Positions 30,750 through 43,137 of a stretch of DNA of 64,000 nt are shown piece after piece. Each line of letters starts with the position of its first letter. The first letter of the stretch is position 1. The translations under genes were made by a program, and so were the position numbers. The notes under the pieces are model-generated. The model did no database searches, was not told the DNA's origin, and saw nothing but the letters and a program-made list of their open reading frames with translations. Origin of the DNA: Dipteris shenzhenensis (taxonomy: Eukaryota > Polypodiophyta > Polypodiopsida > Gleicheniales); assembly GCA_047967505.1 (NCBI GenBank), contig CM106540.1; one strand, 5' to 3'.

Positions 30750-33700
30750 AGATCTTGATTCCGCACATGTTGAGCTAAAGTATAAATGTGGAGATATGGA
30801 AACACTTGGAGATGTTATGCCCTACAATACATCCAACAAATCATTTATAGCATGGGACAAAGATGAGACTTATGCAACAGACATTATCAAGAATACAAAG
30901 TGCACCACCTTGGATTCTACTATAGGGGACATTTTACAAATGAGATCATTTGCAAATAAGACTGTAGCAGAAGGTGAAGTATTGGGATTTGAACAAGTGG
31001 AGCAATGGTCATTTGCACAGATGAGGATTCTAAAAGTCACTGATGATGGTATGGTTGATAACATAACATCCTTATGTGATCCCTACTATGAGGTAGGCAA
31101 GAATATGAGATGGAGCATGCAATTTTTAAACATGAGAAAGAGGCACGTGGTTTTCAATGATAAAGACAAGGTATACTACAATATCAAAGGACCTAAAAAG
31201 CGTGCCCATGTGCCAGGCTCTATCACTTCAAATGTGGATGATTTCAATATACTCAATTATAGAAGTGACATCTTATCTGGAGTGGATGAGTTCATTGGTT
31301 CCGATAAACAAAATGATTTTAGAAGCGAAGCCTTATCTGGGGTGGATGAATTCTCGCACAGTGAGAAGGGCAAAGGTTTCAATAGCGATGTCTTGTCAAG
31401 TGTGGATGAGTTCATGCATATTAACAAACCTGGTGTCAATCAAGCTGTGGCTTTGTGAAAGCCATGCAAGATGTCCCAATGAGTGATGTTCTCTCAGGAG
31501 TGGAAGAGTTTCAAGGTTCTCAATACTCTCATAGAATATTGAATTCATTGAATGGTCCTAAGAGTATGTTAAAAACGAGGATGAGATCAACAGAGGATTA
31601 TTCAATATTTAACTTTGATTGTGATATGGACAAGGATGCAACGACCAATCATGGATGCTTGGTTACAAACAAATGTGAGGAGAAGAAGTGCATAAATACA
31701 GATAACAACGTGCATGAGGAACGAAAACGGTCATACATATGCATGAAGAGAAAGCAAATCCAAGCAGATCCACAAAAGCAACCAAAGAGGAAGAGAGTAA
31801 TGAAGGAGGAGAACATGTTAAATGCATTGGAATATCTATGTTGCAAGCGAAGATGTATGCACTTCATTGATCTTGCAGACATCAGGGAATGTAGAGGACA
31901 CGTGTGGCAAAGAAGAGGAAGCGAAAGAAATGAGAATACCTTCTCACAAGTCTCTCTTGCTTTCTTCAGAATGGCAATAAAAGTCTAAGTTCAAGACAAA
32001 AGGTAAAACCTCTCGTAAATGGAAAAAGGATTTGCAATCATACATCCTCAAGAAAAAAAATCTCACACAACATTTTATTTCATTCTTCTAGATTTCCCAA
32101 AAATGTTTTTATCCACCCAGTTGTCATACAGCCCTAGAAGAAGCATATCACAATATTACTGGATTATCCCATGGTACATATTGGGATTTAGTCAGCAAGG
32201 CAAAGGGCGGCAACAAATTTAGCATTCACGGTAATAGAGGAAGGTCCAAATCAAGAATATCAACTGTCAGGGCAGCAGCAATTTTGCAAGACTTCATACA
32301 TGAAAATGCTTTACCTCAACCCCATATATCTACCAAATTCCCTAACGGTGACGCGATCACTGAAATGCACCTTCCAATGGGCTTGACAAAGCTCGAAGTA
32401 TTTGACTCTATTGCAAAAAAGCAAAGGCAAAGAGGGGATGCCGTAGCTTCTTCTCATACTTTGTATACTCTTTGGAAGAAGAACTTTGGATATGTTAAAG
32501 TCCCAAGGAGGCAAAAAATGTCAAAGTGCAATGTCTGTGATGATTTAAAGCGAGCGATTGAGACTGCAACATGTCCAAATCAAAGGGAATTATACAAAAA
32601 AAACCAAAAATCTCATCATGACCTTATTCGACATTCTAGACAAAAATATGCATTTTGGAAGGAGCAAGCTATTTTGCATCTCGATGACTACATGTGCCTT
32701 ATTGTAGATGGCATGGATCAGAATACACCAACATTGCCTCGTTTTGTTGCCACTCCACCTAAATTACAAGGAAAGCACTTTCTAAAGACACATCTATGTG
32801 GAGTGTTAGTGCATGGAATTAAGCTCTTTGCAGATATATGGATTGATTCCTTGCATCTACATGATAGCAATCAAGTTGTAACATCTATTATGAAGGCAAT
32901 TCGCAATGTACATGCAGAAAAATGTTGCCTACCACCGACTTTGAGAATACAAGCTGATAATTGCTGGCGAGAAAATAAGAATGTACTCATGTTTGCATTC
33001 TGCTCCATGCTAGTTGCTCATCGAATCTTCAATGAGGTCGAATGTGGATTTTTGTATTTTGGGCATACACATGAGGATATCGATCGGGTTTTTAGCACAG
33101 TCTCAAGGGAGCTTAAATGCAAGGATGTGGAGACAATAGATGACTTGGTAAGAAGATGTGGCAGGCAAGTTGGTGGTCATAAGGAAAGTACAGTATGTGA
33201 GAGGCTCGAAAGAATGTATGATTAGAAGAGCTTCATTCTACCTTTCATACAAATGGGTGGTGATGCATTGACAGGTCATACCAATCCACACTACTTTCGT
33301 TTTTTTTTAAAAGATGAAAAACCCGTAATGCAATGGCAACAGTATTCTCATGATACAAAATGGAAACCTGAAGAACCTTACAGTCTCTTAACTTCATTTC
33401 CCAACAAGGAAAGGTATCCAACATGGGCTCCTATACAAGAATTCAATGAGAGGTCTAACTATGAAATAGAAGGATTAAAGCATTTATTTCATACAAAGAG
33501 GAAATGCCCCGAAGATATCCTGATTCGAAGCCTACTTGGAGAGAACACTCTACCACTGTAATTAACAAGACACAAAATTTAATAAAGGACATTGAGAGAA
33601 TGCGAGGCTCAAAGGATGTCAAGGAAGAATGCAATATGTTTTGGCCAAATGTTCATAACGATTTGCGCCCAGCTCTAGTCTTTGAAAATGAATTTGTATC

Positions 33701-34174
33701 ATTACTCCCACATCCATATTGTGGAACGAAGAAGAGAGAGTTTATGCCACAAGTAGATATAGAGGTCGATTGTTTTGTTGTGGTTCGGCCATCGGATGAT
33801 GAATATGAGAATGTGAAGTTTTGGGTTGCAAAAGTAGTTGATGTGCAAAGAGATGACCAAGGGAGAGCTACAACATTTACAGCGGTATGGTATGAGCCAA
33901 AGGGCAGGAAGGAGAATATGGATAACAACACATTGTATACTAATTGTATAATGAAGGAGTGGGTCCCAAATGATGAAGCGGTCTCTCAAGTTTCGACGGA
34001 GACAATCATAGTGTCTAGGCATTCAAGGGCAAAGAAATCAAAGAAGCGCATCGGATATTAGGTAGAAGGAAAAATAAAAATACCACAGCAAACTATTTTG
34101 CATATACACGAATTTTTAAGGATGCTCGCGATGGAGGAAGTAGAAGGAGACAGCGCAAATGAAGAATGTCCATG
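30750..34174 (+). pseudogene. DUF7869-like DDE transposase gene, decayed plus-strand copy
   Basis: It parallels the minus-strand gene at 56.2-59.96 kb along its length from about residue 72 of the first part to its last codons (VEGDSANEECP before TGA). It has the same DVLSG-V-DEF repeats (four here), putative zinc motif (MSKCNVCDDLKR), core (LIVDGMDQN, IQADNCWRENKN, GHTHEDIDRVFS) and reader-like C-terminus. Unlike the other copy, the two parts run through the MRSTEDYSIFNFDCD junction in one frame. Decay: frameshifts near 31,440 and 32,000, a TAG for tryptophan at about 33,224, another frameshift near 33,530 and a stop at 34,061. The 5' end is cut at RABE intron 5. Confidence 0.75.
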
Positions 34175-34269
34175 ATTAAAGCTTTGTATTGAAGTCCATT
34201 GAAGGATTTTATTTGGGTACTAGGCAAGAAGCCAATCCAAGACAATTATAATCACAGTCATCACCTCCT

Positions 34270-34700
34270 ATGTCAAATGAGAGTCAAAATATGCATTGGA
34301 TGTCACCCAAGGGTCAAGGCTTGCCAAGACAATAGGGAGTTAATGCAGATGGCACCTGGCAAGGGACTATCACATTGAGCAATAAGACAATGGGGAGTCA
34401 ATGCACCCAAGGGGCAAGGCTTGGCAAGATAACTTGTGGGAGTTAATGCAGATGGCACCTGTATTTTGCACTGGATGTCACCCAAGGGTGAAGGCTTGGC
34501 AAGACAATAGGGAGTTAATGCAAATGGCACCTGGCAAGGGACTATCACATTGAGCAATAAGACAATGGGAAGTCAATGCACCCAAGGGGAAAGGCTTGGT
34601 AAGACAAGTCGGAGTCAAATTATGCAGATGGCACCTGGCAAGGGACTATCGTGACATTGAGCAATAAGACAATGGGGAGTCAAATTATGCAGATGGCACG
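34270..34700. repeat. Tandem repeat, about 60-95 bp modules
   Basis: AATGCAGATGGCACCTGGCA, AAGACAATGGGGAGTCAATG and CCCAAGGGGCAAGGCTTGG recur three to four times in varying order. Non-coding, directly downstream of the decayed transposase gene. Confidence 0.75.
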
Positions 34701-35355
34701 AATTGAGGCTCTTTAAGAGCAACAATTTAAATTGTAAACATATGTTCAATCTATATCATTTTGGATATAAAGACTCTAGCTGAGAGCAACGTCTCTCAAT
34801 GTAATCATTATATAATAATAGCTATAATTGCTATTATACCTCTTTGGTTCAATACAAAACTTGGGTCTTATGGCATCATGTCTTTTTTCTATTTATTAAA
34901 AGTTTTAAAAATTTTGTGCATATTGCAAGTGACAATGTTATTTTCATGAAATATTTAAGTCTCCTTTCATGGATTTATAAATTTATCACGTCAAGGAAAA
35001 ACGTCAAGGAAAAATATTAAAAATAATTAAATTAACAAATAACTTAGATATAGCTAGAATTTCTAATATAGGATTATTTCAAATTCTTGCATGTTGGTGC
35101 AAAAGTATAGATTGAAAAAACAATATTTTTATGTGAATATAATAGTGCCACAAAGCGAACTTTTGATTTGGGAAGAATATTTTCAGAAAGTAAAATTTTG
35201 ATTTGGGAAGGATATTTTCACAAAGTAAAGTTTTCATTTGGGAAGGATTTTTGGGCTTCATCCAAAAACAACACAAAAATTCCAAAATTAATGAAATAGG
35301 TGTTTGATGAAGTCAACAAACAAACAGAAAACCGAAACAACATACAAAGTAGCAA
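34701..35355. other. AT-rich stretch without gene
   Basis: Strongly AT-rich. AAAGTAAAATTTTGATTTGG-type words repeat twice near 35,150-35,250. No domain recognised. Confidence 0.4.
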
Positions 35356-35374
35356 TAGCTTTTATTGTATCAAC

Positions 35375-36060
35375 TTGCATGCATTCACCATAGTATGATC
35401 ATTTGATAAGCTCTTTTGATAAGTTCATGCACCCACCATAGTAGAATCATTTGTTGAGTGGCATGTATTCCTTCCTTGCATGCATACACCCATCAAAATA
35501 GGGGATCATTCATTTATCATCTTGTTGTGCACTTGCCCGAGCTGCTACAACCCTGCGAGAGCACGAGCAAGGGGTTCAACTGCTCGATGGCACATATGCT
35601 CATCACGTGATCCGTCAGAGCAATCTTCATCTTCTGACACATCCCCAGCTACAATAAGCATATTGTGCAAAAATGTAACATGTCACTATACTCCTTATGA
35701 CCAACTTGGGCTTCGGGTTTAGGAAGTTCTTATTGAGGTATTGCCATGTCACCGATCCAGACACCCAGATTTCACTTGCATAGACCCACAACAATGTGGA
35801 TCATTTGATAAGTTCATGTATCCCTTCCATGCATGCATCCACCATAGTGGGACCATGTGATAAGTTCACCAATCATCCCTTCATTGCATGCATCCACCAT
35901 GATGGGATCATTTGATAAGTTGATGCATCCACAATAGTGGAATCATTTGTCAAGTTGCATGTATTCCTTCCTTGCATGGATACACCCATCAAAAGGGGGG
36001 ATCATTTGATAAGGTCATGTGGGGTGACTTGATAAGATCATTGACTGCCTTGAAGTGGGA
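35375..36060. repeat. Dispersed tandem repeats (GATCATTTGATAAGTTCATGCA)
   Basis: GATCATTTGATAAGTTCATG and TGCATGCATCCACCATAGTG alternate roughly seven times over 680 bp, interrupted by unrelated sequence at 35,520-35,760. The unit is 45-55 bp with variable spacing. Confidence 0.65.
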
Positions 36061-36189
36061 TCGTTCAGATAGTTCATTCAATGAGTTCTATTTAATTTGT
36101 TTCATTGGATAACAAATTGTGTAATTTATGCAACATGCGACTATACTCCTTACGACCAACTTGGGCATCGGATATAGGAATTTCTACTG

Positions 36190-36830
36190 CCATTGGCCTT
36201 TCAATTGATCAGTTGCACACTCCCCAAGATAGAGGATAGATAGAACTTGAGCTTGTGTTGTAGGTCTCTGCTAGGGGTCTCACTTGGAGTGATGAACCAT
36301 GGTCTAAGTGTAGTATGCACCATCTCCAAGGATGTACTCCCGAATGCAAAAAGCACCATCAACAAAATCAAAACTATCTAGCAACATGCCTCACGCAATA
36401 GCCAAGCAAAAGAAGGAGCTCTTAAAAATCCGGACATCGATGTTAGAGCGAACCCACCATGCGAGAACATCCAAATACCTCATCTCACTAACCACAATGG
36501 ACTACAAGCACTTGGAGAACCGCTCATTATGGTCATACCAATCTCCCCACCAGGATACTCAATGTGTATATGCATGACATCGAGTCCAATACAACAACTT
36601 GGAAAACCCAGTTGCTATTGGAACCCTTTCATATCTTGAGCCCGCGAGCATCTAAAACCGTTGGCCTGCAATGAGGTGGAGAGATCTGAGAGAAGTGAAG
36701 TGACAAACTTATGGGTGTGCTTGGTAATGGTGGACTTGACTAGCCCGAAGTGCTAACTTAGCTCCACCATTTGGTAATGACTAGCAAGACATAGCAATCC
36801 CACATCCACTTGCTTCTCTATGGATATAAC
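36190..36830 (-). pseudogene. PIF/Harbinger transposase relic
   Basis: The minus strand gives, in order, a helix-turn-helix (EKQVDVGLLCLASHYQMVEL, then HFGLVKSTITKHTHKFV), GFPSCCIGLDVMHIHIEYPG with the first catalytic D, and, after a frameshift, DWYDHNERFSKCL. It then gives EMRYLDVLAWWVRSNIDVRI (second D in the usual D-x-R position) and EYILGDGAYYT (LGDxxY block). Several stops (after SKCL, after LAIA, after AYYT) make it a pseudogene. PIF/Harbinger nucleases cut and paste DNA with 3 bp TWA targets. No TIRs or Myb-like partner gene were identified. Confidence 0.85.
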
Positions 36831-37729
36831 TTATGGATGCAACAAGGGAAGGGATGTCACCTTACTGTAGGTCATCATACAAGAGAGTACACAAATCCTA
36901 GAACAAAGAAATTGGCAAATGGAAATCTCATGGAACCCGACCTCATCCCCACATGTGAATTGAATGTAGCGGTTCTACAACTTCCACACTCCATGGCTTG
37001 ACATAGAAATGAGAGGTAGTTTGCAAAGGCTCATGCTTTATGATGAGGTCCATAAGTGGCAACTTCATGTGGTCATGGATGAAAGAGAGCAATAGCGGAA
37101 TGGGGAAGGAGAGGTCGCAGGTGGGTGTCGACAGCAAGCTATAGATTTTTTGGAGGAGGCTGCATGCTCTATATTGCTCAAGGATGCCACGGCGGTGGAT
37201 CCTTTTTTGAAGGTCAACAAGTATGGCCAATACTAGAGTGGCCACACCCGCTGATTTGAAAGTTTGCACCATATGGAGTAGACGTTGGATGGACAAAAGT
37301 AGTAGAGCCTAATCCACCTTCATAGCCACCCTCATCCACGTTTAAAACAACTGAGTAGCTCAATCACAAGGTAAAAAACTTTCATTCAACATCCTTGCCT
37401 ACACACAAAATCATACTCGGGCCACATTTTCTCTGGAAGCCTAACAACCTCAAAAAGAACCTAGTGGACTACACAGCTCAACACAATATCCTACTGAATG
37501 ACTGAGCTCAAGCTCACAAAGCATTCAGATTCATAATGCATCCAATTCCACAACTCACTGGACAACCACCCACAAAGTGACCATGGTCAGAAGTCTTATT
37601 ATATCTTTCCCAAAGATCATCAACAAGCACTAGTAATGATACAGCCTATCTCCTTCACAGGATCATCCATAATTGTAGTTCCCCTTCCATTCACACACCA
37701 CCTCGATATCACAAGAAATTTGGGACCTG
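36831..37729. other. Stretch without recognisable gene
   Basis: A minus-strand frame of 117 residues at 36,943-37,296 lies upstream of the Harbinger relic and could be decayed 5' sequence of it, but no motif supports that. Confidence 0.35.
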
Positions 37730-38370
37730 CTCCCATATGAGTTTGTCACATGGATTTCCTTTGACTCCCACGTTATTAACTTTCCCATGTTCCATTCCAA
37801 CATGGGAATCCCTATTGAAAAGGGAAATTTTGAAAACCCTTGTGTTAAAACTCAATATTCTCACATGGGAGTTGTTATGCAACCATGAATCTCACATTAT
37901 CCCATATGGGAATATCCAACGTTCATATCGTCTTAAGGGAAATCGAAATTCCCATATGAGAATTACATATTGCTATACTCCCACATTATTAATTTTCCCT
38001 TTTTCTATTCCCACATGGGAATCTCTTTCCACATTATGCCATACAATATTCCTACATGGGAATCTCTTTCCACATTATGCCATATGGGAAACTTAAACTC
38101 CCATATGTGAATATCCAATTTTCATATCATCTCAATAAATTCCCATGTGAGAATTAGAAATTACAACATTAATAGTACTCCCACATCATTAATTTTTTCC
38201 TTGTTCTATTCCCACATTAAAAATGAAAATTTAGAAAACATTCTCACATGGGAGTTTTCATGCAGTCATGATTCGCATATGGGAATCTTAATCTCCCATA
38301 TGGGAGTATTCAATGTTCATATCATGTTAAGGGAAATCAAAAGTCCCATATGAGAATTAGATCCAAATGT
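37730..38370. repeat. Degenerate repeat rich in TCCCATATGGGA/CCCACATGGGAAT
   Basis: Near-palindromic words TTCCCATATGGGAAT and CCCACATGGGAATC recur about 20 times in both orientations with 20-45 bp spacing. Each can form a small hairpin. Non-coding. Confidence 0.75.
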
Positions 38371-39377
38371 ATTTTTCTCTTCACTCACCCATTCTCATGT
38401 GTAAACATTCCACAAATATCCTCGATCCAATCTTGTGTAAAAATTGTAGCTTTTCTCACTTGAGTATCCTTCGTAGCAAGATCCATAAAATGTAAATACG
38501 ATCTTACAATGTTAAAATGTAAATACGATCTTACAATGTACACTATGCTATATGCAAAACAATGAAGCCATATACCAATTGAAGCCTTATACCATTAGTT
38601 CCTATGAATGGTGCTGGTTTTTATCCTAAGCAATACCAGGCAAACTCTTAAATGTTCATGTTAACTCATGACACTAATTTCAATAGCATATTTTTAACAT
38701 CAGTGCCAATAAACTGATGGCCTACAGATTACTAAAAATCGATCAAATAAACCAAAGCACTATCACAACGAAACACTGTTAGTAAAAGTAACACCTTATC
38801 GGAAAACAAACTAGCTATTATTTCAAAAAACTAAGTTGAAGAGCCCTGATTTACTAAATCCCATCAATTTAAGGCGTCCTCAGCAAAATCAAGGAGGTAG
38901 CAGAGGCCACGCAATAAATCTGTTGTGTTGTCCATTTGTGGAGGCAGTAGAACCCAAAACATCTGCTCGAAAGGCATTATGGTGACCAAATTCTAGATAC
39001 ACCGAACTAATTCAAGTCCTACTCAAAAATTTGAAAACAACAATGCAGAACCCACAAAAGGTACTGCATCTCCATAGCAATACATGCTTGGAAGAACCCC
39101 AAACTTTGCAACACAATAGAATGATGGCGCACCATTACACAATGCTGCTTTACCATCCATAAGGTGCATTATATGTTAAATTGAAAATATTCCTCTCCAT
39201 ATGCTGGGTCCATGTGGATTTCAACTCAAAAGCTGAAGGCCACTTTAAAATATGAATCATTCACAGTGAGTATCATTGACAAACCCCTCAACAGTTCCTG
39301 CTGCCATCAGACAAAATTCTGAATGCAAGCTGAAAATTTTAAGACAAGCCAAGATATTACAGCCAGGCTCCTCACTT
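38371..39377. other. Stretch without recognisable gene
   Basis: Includes a 23 bp direct duplication of TAAATACGATCTTACAATGT at about 38,494-38,540. It would be 3' flank of the RABE fragment. No other exon recognised. Confidence 0.4.
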
Positions 39378-39825
39378 TCAACTGCAGTGTGCATCCTCCG
39401 ATGGACCCCTGCCTAGATCGGGCTTGATTTTCAAATCGGGTGGCTGCAAATGTGGTCAAGTCAGACATCCACCCAGCTCAATGCATTAGCTAGAACTAGC
39501 AACAATGAGAATCAAGAGAACTCACTTCAGGTTTAGAGTTAGCATCTGCAAGCCGCTGCTTTATATCCCTTGCAATGACAAAAAATGTCTCCTCAACACT
39601 TTTGTTTGTTTTGGCACCCTACCCCCCAAAAGTAGCGGACAAATGAAAAAATTAATACTGACAGCTGATGCAACTAAAATGACATATTAAACAACATCTG
39701 CGTTTAAAATTTCCATCCACGAGACGTTCAGCTATTTCCAGCTTACAAGAGAGCCCACTCACAGTTTCCAAAAACTTGATTCCAAACTCATCTGCAAGTG
39801 CTTGACCAAGTGACATGGGCACAGC
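39378..39825 (-). pseudogene. RABE: RABE (Rab8-like) small GTPase, exons 6-8
   Basis: Three minus-strand exons, all phase 0. 39825-39763: AVPMSLGQALADEFGIKFLE then T, donor GTGAGT. 39618-39526: [20 protein letters not shown] plus [11 protein letters not shown], donor GTGAGT. 39443-39378: PPDLKIKPDLGRGPSEDAHC, S, then TGA. GAKTN is the (S/C)AK guanine-binding loop, with the usual serine replaced by glycine. The tail keeps one cysteine (HCS) where RABE proteins carry a prenylated CC motif, so membrane anchoring would be impaired. No frameshift is present here. It begins exactly where the plus-strand half at 30,152-30,731 stops (DESKR / AVP). The 5' exons are not upstream; a satellite array starts about 140 bp away. 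Confidence 0.85.
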
Positions 39826-39964
39826 CTGTCAAACCAAGAAACTGACAAGGAAAGACTCTAGCCTATGAAAATCTGAACAAGACTTAATAAGAGAAGTGTC
39901 TAAAGCATTCTTTTTATCCCATGTCATGTGCCATATGAAAATCTTTCCAATCTAAATTGGACTT

Positions 39965-42427
39965 AAATAGAGAATGCACATCTGCAAAAAAACACGCCCT
40001 TAGGTATGTTATCTAACCAAGTACTACTTATCGGATGGGTGTGCCTATTTGACAAAATTTCAATACCACCTAGGTTAAGGCATAGGAAAAGTATTGTTCC
40101 CATCGGATATGCTTTGCATGGTCGATCGAGCATTAAATACTATTTTTGCTCTAGTGTCATGCACATCCATTAAAAAACATGCCCTTAGGTATGTTATCTG
40201 ACTGGAAGTACTTATCGGATGGGTGTGCCTCTTTGAGAACATTTCAATACCACCTAGGTTGAGGTATAGGAAAAGTATTGTGCCCATTGGATATGCTTTG
40301 CATGGTCGATCGAGCATTAAATACCATTTTTGACTTAGTGTCATGCACATATGTAAAAAAACACGCTGCTAGGTGTGTTATCCGATCAAGCACTTGTGTG
40401 ATGGGAATGCCAATTTGCATGTAAGTCCATTCCATCTAGTTGAAGGTGTGTGCAAAGTATTGTGCCCATCGGATATGCTTTGCATTGTCGATCAAGCATA
40501 AAACACCGTTTTTGCCTTAGTGTCATGCACAACCATATAAAAACACGGTCCTAGGTGTGTTATTCAAACTAGTACTATCGGATGGGGGATACACTTTGCA
40601 CACAAGTCCGTTTCAACTATGTTGACGATCGTGCAAAGTATTGTCACCATCGGATATGCTTTGCATGGTCGATCACGCATTATACACCATTTTTTCCCTA
40701 GTGATATGCACATCCGGAAAAAAACACGCCCTTAGGTGTGTTATCTGACCAAGTACTTATCGGATGGGTGTGCCTCTTTGAGAACATTTCAATACCACCT
40801 AGGTTGAGTTGTATGAAAAGTGTTGTGCCCATCGGATATCCTTTGCATGGTCGATCGAGCATTAAATACTATTTTTGCTCTAGTGTCATGCACATCCGTA
40901 AAAAAACACGCTGCTAGGTATGTTATCCAATCAAGAACTTATGGGATGGGTGTGCCACTTTGCATGTAAGTCAATTCCACCTAGTTGAAGGTGTGTTCAA
41001 AGTATTGTGCCCATCGGATATGCTTTGCATTGTCGATCAAGCATAAAACACCGTTTTTGCCTTAGTGTCATGCACAACCATGAAAAAACACGGTCCTAAG
41101 TGTGTTATTCAAACAAGTACTTATCGGATGGGGGCTCCACTTTGCACGCAAGTCCGTTTCAACTACGTTGAGGTATGTGCAAAGTATTGTCACCATCGGA
41201 TATGATTTGCATGGTCGATCCCGCATTATACACCGTTTTTTCCCTAGTGGTATGCACATTTGCAAAAAAACACGCCCTTAGGTGTGTTATCTGACCAAGT
41301 ACTTATCGGATGGGTATGCCTCTTTGACAACATTTCAATACCACCTAGGTTGCAGTGTAGGAAAAGTATTGTGCCCATCGGATATCCTTTGCATGGTCGA
41401 TCAAGCATTAAATACTATTTTTGCTCTAGTGTCATGCACATCCGTAAAAAAAACACGCTGCTAGGTATGTTATCCGATCAAGCACTTATGGGATGGGTGT
41501 GCCACTTTGCATGTAATTCAATTCCACCTAGTTGAAGGTGTGTGCAAAGTATTGTGCCCATCGGATATGCTTTTCATTGTCGATCAAGCATAAAACACCG
41601 TTTTTGCCTTAGTGTCATGCACAACCATGAAAAAACACGGTCCTAAGTGTGTTAATCAAACAAGTACTTATCGGATGGGGGCTCCAGTTTGCACGCATGT
41701 CTGTTTCAACTAGCTTGAGATGCGTGCAAGGTATTGTCACCATCGGATATGCTCTGCATGGTCGATTACGCATTATACAATGTTTTTCCCATAGTGATGC
41801 ACATCCGCAAAAAAACATGCCCTTAGGTATGTTATCTGACCAAGTACTTATCGGATGGGTGTGCCTCTTTGAGAAAATTTCAATACCACCTAGGTTGAGG
41901 TATAGGAAAAGTATTGTGCCCATCGGATATGCTTTGCATGGTCGATCGAGCATTAAATACCATTTTTGACTTAGTGTCATGCACATCTGTAAAAAAACAC
42001 GCTGCTAGGTGTGTTATCCGATCAAGCACTTGTGCGATGGGAATGCCACTTTGCATGTAAGTCAATTACATCTATTTGAAGGTGTGTGCAAAGTATTGTG
42101 CCCATCGGATATGCTTTCCATTGTCGATCAAGCATAAAACACCGTTTTTGCCTTAGTGTCATGCACAACCATATAAAAACACGGTCCTAGGTGTGTTATT
42201 CAAACTAGTACTTATCGGATGGGGGCTACACTTTGCACGCAAGTCCGTTTCAACTATGTTGAGGAGCGTGCAAAGTATTGTCACCATCGGATATGCTTTG
42301 CATGGTCGATCACGCATTATACACCATTTTTTCCCTAGTGATATGCACATCCGGAAAAAAACACGCCCTTAGGTGTGTTATCTGACCAAGTACTTATCGG
42401 ATGGGTGTGCCTCTTTGAGAACATTTC
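39965..42427. repeat. Satellite array: about 182 bp monomers in A-B-C trimers
   Basis: The landmark GTCATGCACA or GATATGCACA followed by an A-run recurs at about 39,980, 40,157, 40,342, 40,522, 40,703, 40,882, 41,068, 41,250, 41,432, 41,614, 41,795, 41,977, 42,160 and 42,342. Three monomer types alternate: A (ACACGCTGCTAGG), B (CAACCAT, then ACACGGTCCTA) and C (ACACGCCCTTAGG). This gives a higher-order unit of about 545 bp seen four times. Each monomer holds GCATGGTCGATC-like palindromic sequence. Open frames within it are repeat artefacts. Confidence 0.9.
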
Positions 42428-42509
42428 TCCTCAGAAAGAATAGGCACGAGAAGTCAAGACGGCAAGGCACAAATAGACCTGTGCATGAAATTTTCCAACA
42501 TGTGATCTA

Positions 42510-43062
42510 CAACGGTACACTTACCACTAGTTGCATTAACAATTCTTGAGGAATTGGGCAAGGGAGTGGAAGGAAAAGTGTATCGGGTTAAGATAGAGGG
42601 TGTGTCAAGTTTCAAACCAACCCTATCTTATGCTGGCAAGAAGTTGAGTCACGATACTGCACATGCACATAAATCTTTGAAGATAGAGTTGGCAATAACT
42701 GTAATGCATAGGGCCCTATGTTGCGCAATTGGTTACACACACATTGGCAATCTTTGGTTAATCAATCCATACTTCAATGGAGTTAGTATTCATGATGCTT
42801 ACCTTACATGTATCATGATTATCCAAATTGGGCAAGGCAAGGCAACCCCCGCGAGCAACCTCACAATGTGTGGCATGATACACAAAGTCAAATGCGAGCA
42901 CACCTATTCTATAAGAATGCTCTTGCCATTTGTGCTGCCATTGTGAGTGCAAAGAAAGTAGTGCATGAGTGGGGGTTCAAACACACTGATTTGAATGGTA
43001 GAAACTATGTGTTGGATTTCACACCAGATGGGAAACCTGTGCGGGTGAGGATTATTCATTGA
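42510..43062 (+). pseudogene. Protein-kinase-like relic
   Basis: The plus strand reads LEELGKGVEGKVYRVKIEGV, matching the glycine-rich nucleotide loop G-x-G-x-x-G-x-V of protein kinases, with GKKL further on as a possible lysine site. In a second frame, about 120 codons later, it reads HEWGFKHTDLNGRNYVLDF, matching the catalytic loop H-x-D-L-x-x-x-N. A frameshift lies between them. The DFG segment is not recognisable and the frame stops at 43,062. Too short for a full kinase domain (about 180 of 250 residues). It sits between the satellite and the retrotransposon and could be a captured gene fragment. Confidence 0.5.
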
Positions 43063-43137
43063 GGAAGGTGTCTTCACAAAATTGAGAGTAAGCTCGAGTA
43101 GGTTCAGGTGCTTGCTCCAAAGTCAATATTTCCTTGG

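Noticed and set aside
40075-42350. Several 60-120 residue frames on both strands
   Set aside because: They repeat with the 182 bp satellite and overlap in opposite orientations.
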